This document shows positions 1-5,048 of a stretch of 6,526 nucleotides of DNA, piece by piece. How positions within the stretch are numbered: position 1 is the stretch's first letter; every line of letters starts with the position of its first letter. The stretch is from Spirochaetota bacterium. Its GTDB lineage: Bacteria; Spirochaetota; Leptospiria; Turneriellales; Turneriellaceae. Under the pieces are notes generated by a model. It was not told the DNA's origin. It saw only the letters and a list, made by a program, of their open reading frames with translations, and did no database searches. The stretch lies in contig JAKQXK010000265.1 in NCBI GenBank assembly GCA_029561505.1, forward strand, positions 1 through 6,526, written 5' to 3'. The position numbers were made by a program, and so were the translations under genes.

Positions 1-631
1 CAAAGGCGACCCTCACGATCTGGGCTTTGGCGGCGAAAACCACTGGATCTACCGGTCATACGACCACGATGCGAATTTTCACTCTTCAGCAAGTTGGATT
101 CAGCAGGGCGAGGCAGCCGGGGCATATCTTTCTTTTCCGTCGCTGAAGAATGCCGAAGCGAAGTCGCACACGGCAGAAATTATTGCTTTTACCGACTATG
201 CCTTTTTCGAGCGCTGGAAACAGCAGCCATGGAAAAAGCGCGACGAAGAATACAAGCAGCTTAAAGAAGAGATTGCAGATTCTTTGATCGCTTTTGTCAA
301 TAGCCACTACCCCGGTTTTAAAGATATGGTTGAGTTCAGAGAGCTTTCAACGCCAATCACGACTGAACATTTTGCATCGCACCCGCGCGGCAGTATTTAC
401 GGTGTCGCGTGCGTGCCAGAGCGTTTTGTCTCAACTTCGTCTCCGTGGTGCAACCCAGTCACGCCTTTCAGCAATCTTTACCTCACGGGTGCCGACGTCT
501 CTTCGCCTGGAGTTGCGGGAGCCATGATGGGGGCAGTCGCAGCGCTGACCCAAATGCCCGGCGGCTTCAAGCTGCTGGACTTAATGCGCATGGACGCGCC
601 AAAGTCCGCAGCTGCCAGGGAGGGCATCTGA
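1..631 (+). CDS. FAD-dependent oxidoreductase, phytoene desaturase / carotenoid isomerase / RetSat-like (3' part only)
   Basis: The gene is cut by the left edge. The first complete codon starts at base 2, and the frame is open for 209 codons to a TGA at 629-631. What remains is the C-terminal part of a flavin-dependent amine-oxidase-fold enzyme. The clearest signature is near bases 473-550, encoding NLYLTGADVSSPGVAGAMMG. This is the last FAD-contacting strand, loop and helix typical of the phytoene desaturase, carotenoid isomerase and retinol saturase superfamily, whose members desaturate, saturate or isomerise polyene or other lipid-like substrates. A second block, GGENHWIYRSYDHD near the left edge, fits the substrate-side domain of the same family. 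The N-terminal Rossmann motif lies outside the window, so cofactor binding is inferred from the C-terminal signature alone. Substrate and pathway cannot be assigned, and no carotenoid gene is visible next to it. Superfamily is fairly sure; specific activity is unknown. Confidence 0.8.
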   Translation, partial: KGDPHDLGFGGENHWIYRSYDHDANFHSSASWIQQGEAAGAYLSFPSLKNAEAKSHTAEIIAFTDYAFFERWKQQPWKKRDEEYKQLKEEIADSLIAFVNSHYPGFKDMVEFRELSTPITTEHFASHPRGSIYGVACVPERFVSTSSPWCNPVTPFSNLYLTGADVSSPGVAGAMMGAVAALTQMPGGFKLLDLMRMDAPKSAAAREGI

Positions 632-690
632 GCAGCGGACTGATGCGCATGCAGGTGAAAACACTTGACGTAGGCGTCCCAACCGAATTG

Positions 691-697
691 AGGGTGA
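691..697 (+). promoter_or_regulatory. Ribosome binding site of the sigma factor gene
   Basis: AGGGTGA lies a few bases upstream of the ATG at 702 and is complementary to the 3' end of 16S rRNA. It supports this start codon. It is the only strong Shine-Dalgarno sequence in front of any complete start in this window. Confidence 0.7.
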
Positions 698-701
698 CAT
701 A

Positions 702-1493
702 ATGCCCACTGATCCCAAGAAGTACGAAGAAACGGATGAGCAGGCTCTTTGGGAAGAGTACAAAAAGGGTCGCGAACCCAAACTGCGTGAATATTTCATA
801 AAAAAATACGCTCCGCTCGTCAAGTATGTGGCCGGCAAAGTGGCGGTCGGCATGCCGCACAACGTCGAATTCGATGATTTGGTGAGCTATGGTACCTTTG
901 GCCTGCTCGATGCGATTGAAAAATACGATCCTTCGAAAGAAGTCAAATTTAAAACCTATGCAATGACGCGCGTACGGGGCGGTATTTTCGACGAACTGAG
1001 AAATGTCGACTGGATACCCCGCTCGATTCGGCAGAAGGCGAAGCAGGTCGAGAAGATTATTCTCGAACTCGAGAATCGCATGGGCCGAACGGCAGAAGAC
1101 GAAGAGATCGCGCATGAACTTGACATCGATATCGACGAGTTTCATGAGCTGATGTCGAAGATTTCAGGCACGTCGCTGATCTCTTTGAACGACGTCTGGC
1201 ACGGCAACGACGAGAACGAAGAGATGGTCTTCGTCGATACCCTTGAATCGCCCGAGGCACTGAACCCCGATACGATTGTCGAGCGCGAAGAGATCAAGAA
1301 CATGATCGTTGAGTGCATCAAGAAGCTGCCCGATCGCGAGAAAAAAGTCATCGTTCTTTATTATTATGAAGACTTAACGTTGAAAGAAATCGGCGAAGTG
1401 CTTGAAGTGACCGAATCAAGGGTCTCGCAGCTGCACACGAAAGCGATTATGCGGCTTCGCGGCCGTCTGTCGCAGATGAAAAGTCTGATGTAA
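702..1493 (+). CDS. fliA: RNA polymerase sigma factor, sigma-28 (FliA/WhiG) family
   Basis: This 263-residue protein has the full sigma-28 layout. Region 2 spans about residues 26-110, with [13 protein letters not shown], the core-binding stretch [20 protein letters not shown], and the family-typical block [16 protein letters not shown] (97-112). Region 3 spans about 112-190. Region 4 spans about 203-255, with the helix-turn-helix [20 protein letters not shown] that reads the -35 element. Length matches the family. Such factors direct RNA polymerase to late flagellar, motility and chemotaxis promoters and are usually held by the anti-sigma factor FlgM. Spirochaete homologues are often labelled whiG. 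The ATG at 702 is chosen for its ribosome binding site and because the protein begins as its homologues do. No flagellar gene is visible in this window. The TAA stop is the first three bases of a long inverted repeat, and ksgA follows after 50 bases. Family assignment is very sure; a flagellar role is inferred. Confidence 0.93.
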   Translation: MPTDPKKYEETDEQALWEEYKKGREPKLREYFIKKYAPLVKYVAGKVAVGMPHNVEFDDLVSYGTFGLLDAIEKYDPSKEVKFKTYAMTRVRGGIFDELRNVDWIPRSIRQKAKQVEKIILELENRMGRTAEDEEIAHELDIDIDEFHELMSKISGTSLISLNDVWHGNDENEEMVFVDTLESPEALNPDTIVEREEIKNMIVECIKKLPDREKKVIVLYYYEDLTLKEIGEVLEVTESRVSQLHTKAIMRLRGRLSQMKSLM

Positions 1494-1541
1494 GGTATTT
1501 TTATGCGGGCGTATAGCATGCACCCGAATAAAAATACCTTA
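1491..1541. repeat. Long inverted repeat / hairpin between the sigma factor gene and ksgA
   Basis: The arms TAAGGTATTTTTAT (1491-1504) and ATAAAAATACCTTA (1528-1541) are perfect 14-bp reverse complements. Inside them CGGG (1506-1509) pairs with CCCG (1523-1526) after a single G-A mismatch. After a further C-A mismatch, GTAT (1511-1514) can pair with ATGC (1518-1521), using one G-T wobble, around the loop AGC. The RNA could therefore fold as one nearly continuous stem of about 22 pairs. The left arm contains the stop codon of the sigma gene, and the right arm ends two bases before the ksgA ATG. It is not a standard Rho-independent terminator: the T-run is in the left arm and the A-run in the right, and no T-tract follows. 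It may be an mRNA element controlling ksgA translation, an RNase site, or a protein-binding palindrome. The function is unknown. Confidence 0.85.
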
Positions 1542-1543
1542 AA

Positions 1544-2365
1544 ATGATACATCCTTCGAAAATCATAAAAGAACTCGGCATTGCCCCGCTCAAACGGCTA
1601 GGCCAGAATTTTCAGGTCGATGTACACGCTGTCGAAAACGTTGCCGCGCATATCGACCCCGGTGCGCGCGTGCTCGAGATCGGGCCTGGTTTAGGGGCCT
1701 GGACAGAAGTTTTTCTGGCGCGCGGACACGAGATGGTGCTTGTAGAAAAAGACCGCACGCTCGCGCGCAGACTCGGCGAAATCTACAGGGACAACCCAAA
1801 GGTTACTGTCATCGAAGGCGATTTTCTCGGGCAGCAGCTCGCAGCAGAGCCGCTGAAGAGCTGCACCGCGGCAATTGGCAACCTGCCGTTTTATGTGACC
1901 GCAGACCTGCTGCTGCGCGTCATCGTCGACGCTCAGCAGATTCGCCAGGCGCTGTTTGGCATTCAATGGGAGGTCGCCGAACGTCTGGCTGAACGCCAAG
2001 GCTCGTCGCTGGCGGTCGCGCTCGCGAGTCAAGGCGATATCGGCATTGCCGGTAAAATCGGGCGCAATAGTTTTTTCCCCGTGCCAAACGTCGACGCGGC
2101 AATTATTCGTTTCGAACGCAAGGTCAGCACACCCCGCCCTCACCTGCGACTGCTTCTCAAAGCAGCCTTTTGGGGCAAACGCAAGCCGCTGCGCTCTGCG
2201 CTGAGCAAGAATCCCTTTTTCGGCGAAGAACCGCATGCCGCAGCGTGGCCCAAAAGACTCGCCGCTCTGCCAGAAAATTTCGCGGCATTGCTGACAAAGC
2301 GTGCTGACGATCTGAGCGCGACAGAATTCTGTGAACTTTATGACTACCTGACCGCAGACCGATAA
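1544..2365 (+). CDS. ksgA: Ribosomal RNA small subunit adenine dimethyltransferase (16S rRNA m6,2A1518/1519)
   Basis: The protein has 273 residues, normal for KsgA/RsmA. The enzyme uses S-adenosylmethionine to dimethylate two adjacent adenines near the 3' end of 16S rRNA in late 30S assembly; its loss gives kasugamycin resistance. Visible motifs in order: KRLGQNF (18-23), the SAM-binding loop VLEIGPGLG (43-51), the ribose-contacting acid in VEKD (E68), EGDF (91-94) for the adenine ring, and the catalytic motif NLPF (113-116). Then come EVAERLAE (143-150), FFPVPNVDAAIIRF (177-190) and the C-terminal basic KRKPLRSAL (212-220). The catalytic motif is NLPF where most bacterial KsgA proteins have NLPY. 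The ATG at 1544 fits the family N-terminus, and an in-frame TAA at 1529 excludes an earlier start, but no Shine-Dalgarno sequence precedes it. It lies just behind the long hairpin after the sigma gene and is probably cotranscribed with it. An Erm-type 23S methylase is less likely given the overall match to KsgA. Confidence 0.93.
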   Translation: MIHPSKIIKELGIAPLKRLGQNFQVDVHAVENVAAHIDPGARVLEIGPGLGAWTEVFLARGHEMVLVEKDRTLARRLGEIYRDNPKVTVIEGDFLGQQLAAEPLKSCTAAIGNLPFYVTADLLLRVIVDAQQIRQALFGIQWEVAERLAERQGSSLAVALASQGDIGIAGKIGRNSFFPVPNVDAAIIRFERKVSTPRPHLRLLLKAAFWGKRKPLRSALSKNPFFGEEPHAAAWPKRLAALPENFAALLTKRADDLSATEFCELYDYLTADR

Positions 2366-2445
2366 ACCGCCCATGGCTGAGTCGCGCTGCCCGCACAGCG
2401 AATACTTGACATGCTGCGCGGTGTTTAACAGTTGTTGAGATTCCG

Positions 2446-4935
2446 ATGCAGACTATCGCGGAGCGCAGCGGCGCCAATCAACAGGTTACCCCGGGGCAGA
2501 CAATTGCGGCTAAAGGCCAGGTGGTCAAGGCCCTGATCATTCTGCAGAAAGGTCAGGCAACGGTACACAGCGTTGAAACCGGCCCGGTCGGCCAGCCGAT
2601 TATGCGCCCGCTCTATCAGGTCAACGCGCCGGCAGTTCTGGGTGGGGCCTCGCTGTTTTCGCAGGCGCGCAGCCACTTTCAGATCGTCACTTCTGCACAG
2701 AGCGAGATCAGCGTTTACCCGAGCAACAAAGAGTACCTGCTGAAACTGATCGCCGCAAAACCCAATATTGGCGTACTCGCGCTGAAATCTGTCTACAAAG
2801 ATCTGACCGATCTCGAAGCAAAACTTGACCAGGCCGAACAGGTGCGCAGCCAGCTTGAGGCGTATGAACTAGGCTTTTCCATTTCTTTAAGCGCGCTGAT
2901 GCCCGACAAATTTCAGGGCGATAACAAGGGCGAGGCGGCATTCACTGACCCGCTTCTGCCCGTTGCCCGGCGCCAATTGGCCGATTTTTCAGAACGGGGA
3001 GGCAAAATTGTAAAGCCTCTGAATATCAATTTTCTGCGGTCAGCCAAAAATCAAATTGAAAGCGTCTCAGAAAAAAGATTCGATACGCTGCCGACCCAGC
3101 TCGTTCGCCGATTGCTCAACCTGCCGCCCGATGCCCTGAGTCTCATAGCCACGCGTGACGCGCAGCTTCTGCACACTGCCGCTGAATCGCTGGCCGAAAT
3201 TCTGACCGCAACTTCGCGTGAAATCGAGCGATCGCTCTCGGCGATGCACCAGTTCTTGCAGCGCATGCTCGTGGGTGATTATGCCTGGCTCGCGAAATTT
3301 TCTCTTCAGGCCGAGCTGATGGAGACAAACACCAACAGCGCGGCGCGTGAAGATATTCTCGCTTCGTGCGGCTTCTTTAACGAGGGTTTCTCGGCACTGC
3401 GCGACAAACTGCTGAGTTTTGCTGAAATCGCTTACCCACCCTACCCCCAGGCCGCACTGCAGAAGATACAGAAAGCTGCCAGCGAATCCAGCGCGCCAAA
3501 GCCAGCTGCCGCAGCATCGGCCAATGCGGCGACGTCGGCTTCGGGAGCAGACTTGAGCGAATTTCAGGGCTCTGTCGACAAGATTCTGCAATGGAGCGAA
3601 GTGCCGCCGGAGAAAATCGCTCAATTCAAGAAAGACTGGGATACGCTTAAAAAATTCAAGAACCCCCTCGACGGGTCTGATGATGATGTACGCAAGCTGC
3701 GGCGTCGCGTAAATCTGCAGTATTGGGAAGTCTTCGAGCGCGCCATTCTGAAATTTCTCAAAAAGCGGTCTGACCTGCCTAAATATATGCGGCTGTTTTT
3801 TGACTATGGTTTCATGGATGAGACCCAGCTCGATGCCGAACACATCACCACACTCGCAACTGCCAGTTACGGCACTGGCGATGCCTGGTTGCCGATCTAC
3901 ACAGTGACAGAATGGCTTGCGGCGATTTATGACCGCAAAGTCACGACGAGCATCAGCGAAATGGGGCTGACTTTTTTTGAGACACTGCGGCAAGACCCTG
4001 CGAACCGCGACAAAAAATGGCGCAAAGAGTCTGATCTGCCCCCCGAAGTCAACTCACCTGAAGCCCGGGTAAAATTCGAGATAAAAGAGATGCTGCAGAT
4101 GAACTGCCGGCTCTGTTCGGGCAATATCTCAAGCCACCTGAACATTCTCACGCGCCACCAGATTACACAGTCGCTCGCGAAAGTGATTATCACGAAAGAC
4201 ACCGTCGTTGAAGAAGTCAAAAAAATTATCCAAACCGATTTTGGCGCATTTCACCGTGAAGTTCTGTACACGAACGAGGCGATGAATATTCAGCGTGAGT
4301 TCATTCAGGTGCAGATTACACCAAACATCGTGCTCGTGCCGTCGATCGGTACAGTTATCCAGTTCTGGCAAGACCGCGAGGGCAACGACCGTATGTCGCG
4401 CGGCAGGCTCATCGGCCCAATCATGGCGACAGCCGACCTGCACATGATGCTGCTGCGGGCCATCGGCACCTATCGCTGGGAAATGTGCAAAACCACCATG
4501 GGCCCTGACTGGAACAATATCTCTGTTTCGTCGCTCACGGCAGACTATACCGATTACGTACAATTCTTCTACAAGAGCAAAGAGCTCTCAGAAGAGATTA
4601 AAGAGAAGCTCGCAGAAGACATGAAACGCTTTCGCGACGACCGTGCACGTTTTGTGAATGACTACACGGTTTATATGCGATTCGAATCAGAAGGTTCGCA
4701 GCGCATGAACCGTGTGTCGCGCAAGATATTCACAAAACACGTGCCGTTTTCGAAAGAGATCAGGGAGCGTTTGCTCAAATTGCCGAGCTATACCGATGTC
4801 GTTCAGAAATCCATCAATATCAGAAAGAAAAAAGCGAACGAACTGACTCCTCGTTATACAAAATACGAACGCGAGAACAAGACACTGCCGAAAGAACTGG
4901 TTGAAACCCGCAAGTTCTTCAATATGGAATACTGA
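2446..4935 (+). CDS. Large protein with N-terminal cyclic-nucleotide-binding-like domain and unrecognised helical C-terminus
   Basis: The product has 829 residues, no signal peptide and no obvious membrane segment, so it is probably cytoplasmic. Residues about 14-115 resemble a cyclic-nucleotide-binding (CAP-effector) beta-roll: VTPGQTIAAKGQVVKALIIL, then LQKGQATVHSVETG, then NAPAVLGGASLF, then SAQSEISVYPSNKEYLLKL. A helical, probably coiled-coil stretch follows (about 112-140). Residues about 170-345 are mainly helical, and an Ala/Ser/Pro-rich linker occupies about 343-368. Residues 370-829 form a large charged region that I do not recognise. It includes a cysteine-histidine cluster, C554, C557, H564 and H571, and a block rich in aromatic and charged residues at about 675-775. 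No helix-turn-helix follows the ligand domain, so this is not an ordinary CRP/FNR activator. The start has only a weak GAG ribosome site (2437-2439), but no better in-frame start precedes it. It could be a cAMP-responsive or structural scaffold; the function is unknown. Confidence 0.88.
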   Translation: MQTIAERSGANQQVTPGQTIAAKGQVVKALIILQKGQATVHSVETGPVGQPIMRPLYQVNAPAVLGGASLFSQARSHFQIVTSAQSEISVYPSNKEYLLKLIAAKPNIGVLALKSVYKDLTDLEAKLDQAEQVRSQLEAYELGFSISLSALMPDKFQGDNKGEAAFTDPLLPVARRQLADFSERGGKIVKPLNINFLRSAKNQIESVSEKRFDTLPTQLVRRLLNLPPDALSLIATRDAQLLHTAAESLAEILTATSREIERSLSAMHQFLQRMLVGDYAWLAKFSLQAELMETNTNSAAREDILASCGFFNEGFSALRDKLLSFAEIAYPPYPQAALQKIQKAASESSAPKPAAAASANAATSASGADLSEFQGSVDKILQWSEVPPEKIAQFKKDWDTLKKFKNPLDGSDDDVRKLRRRVNLQYWEVFERAILKFLKKRSDLPKYMRLFFDYGFMDETQLDAEHITTLATASYGTGDAWLPIYTVTEWLAAIYDRKVTTSISEMGLTFFETLRQDPANRDKKWRKESDLPPEVNSPEARVKFEIKEMLQMNCRLCSGNISSHLNILTRHQITQSLAKVIITKDTVVEEVKKIIQTDFGAFHREVLYTNEAMNIQREFIQVQITPNIVLVPSIGTVIQFWQDREGNDRMSRGRLIGPIMATADLHMMLLRAIGTYRWEMCKTTMGPDWNNISVSSLTADYTDYVQFFYKSKELSEEIKEKLAEDMKRFRDDRARFVNDYTVYMRFESEGSQRMNRVSRKIFTKHVPFSKEIRERLLKLPSYTDVVQKSINIRKKKANELTPRYTKYERENKTLPKELVETRKFFNMEY

Positions 4936-4947
4936 ACGCGCGTTCAG
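4932..4947. promoter_or_regulatory. Perfect 16-bp palindrome over the stop codon, candidate operator
   Basis: CTGAACGCGCGTTCAG is its own reverse complement. It includes the TGA stop (4933-4935) of the cyclic-nucleotide-binding-like gene and continues into the intergenic region ahead of the receptor gene. No T-tract follows, so it is not a terminator by itself. The size and symmetry fit a dimeric repressor site, for example of the TetR family, but the cognate regulator is not in the window and binding is an inference. Confidence 0.4.
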
Positions 4948-4967
4948 CAAGCGCCCACCACTGAAAC

Positions 4968-5004
4968 ATTGTACAAGGTTATTTGAAAACCTTTGACAAT
5001 TTTT
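4968..5004 (+). terminator. Probable Rho-independent terminator of the cyclic-nucleotide-binding-like gene
   Basis: The left arm ATTGTACAAGGTT (4968-4980) pairs with the right arm AACCTTTGACAAT (4988-5000) at 11 of 13 positions around the 7-base loop ATTTGAA. A run of five T (5000-5004) follows directly. The stem is not very GC-rich, so efficiency may be moderate. It lies 33 bases after the stop of the upstream gene and before the receptor gene, which suggests separate transcription of the two. Confidence 0.6.
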
Positions 5005-5032
5005 GGTTTACCGGCTGACTTTTTATTATACT
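5003..5032 (+). promoter_or_regulatory. Candidate promoter of the TonB-dependent receptor gene, close to a leaderless start
   Basis: The hexamer TATACT (5027-5032) differs from the sigma-70 -10 consensus at one position. TTGGTT (5003-5008) is a weak -35 with an 18-bp spacer. The overlapping TATTAT (5024-5029) is an alternative -10 with the same number of matches. Either would place transcription start within a few bases of the ATG at 5041, which would agree with the missing ribosome binding site. The -35 element is poor, so this is tentative. Confidence 0.35.
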
Positions 5033-5048
5033 TTAACCAAATGGTTAA
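5033..5048. promoter_or_regulatory. Inverted repeat over the start codon of the receptor gene, candidate operator
   Basis: TTAACCA (5033-5039) and TGGTTAA (5042-5048) are perfect 7-bp reverse complements separated by two bases. The site begins right at the candidate -10 and covers the ATG at 5041, where a bound repressor would block RNA polymerase. The half-site differs from that of the palindrome at 4932-4947, so a different regulator would be implied. It does not resemble a Fur box. A two-base loop is too tight for an RNA hairpin, which favours a DNA-binding site. Confidence 0.4.

Noticed and set aside
577..651. Imperfect direct repeat: GGACTTAATGCGCATG (577-592) and GGACTGATGCGCATG (637-651), each with the palindrome ATGCGCAT.
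   Set aside because: The first copy is explained by coding sequence, the copies differ by an indel, and no third copy or neighbouring signal supports a function.
665..693. TTGACG (665-670) as a -35 element for the sigma factor gene.
   Set aside because: No acceptable -10 hexamer at 16-18 bases downstream, so no promoter is claimed in the 632-701 gap.
567..1145. Long open frame on the minus strand opposite the sigma factor gene.
   Set aside because: It is antisense to a clear sigma-28 gene and its translation shows no recognisable domain.
2385..2400. Small hairpin CGCTG / CAGCG after ksgA as a terminator.
   Set aside because: The stem is only 5 bp and no T-tract follows.
2406..2434. Perfect -35 consensus TTGACA (2406-2411) upstream of the 829-residue protein.
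   Set aside because: The position 17 bases downstream reads CAGTTG, and the nearest AT-rich hexamers are only 12-13 bases away. A promoter is possible but not supported.
3226..3237. 12-bp palindrome GAGCGATCGCTC inside the 829-residue protein gene.
   Set aside because: It lies within coding sequence and is explained by ordinary codons in a GC-rich gene; no repeat or regulatory context.
3067..3993. 308-codon open frame on the minus strand opposite the 829-residue protein.
   Set aside because: It mirrors the codon pattern of the sense gene, shows no recognisable motif, and the + strand frame is continuous and domain-bearing.
4993..5029. TTGACA (4993-4998) as the -35 of the receptor promoter.
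   Set aside because: It sits inside the terminator stem, and the spacer to the nearest good -10 (TATTAT, 5024-5029) would be 25 bases, too long for sigma-70.
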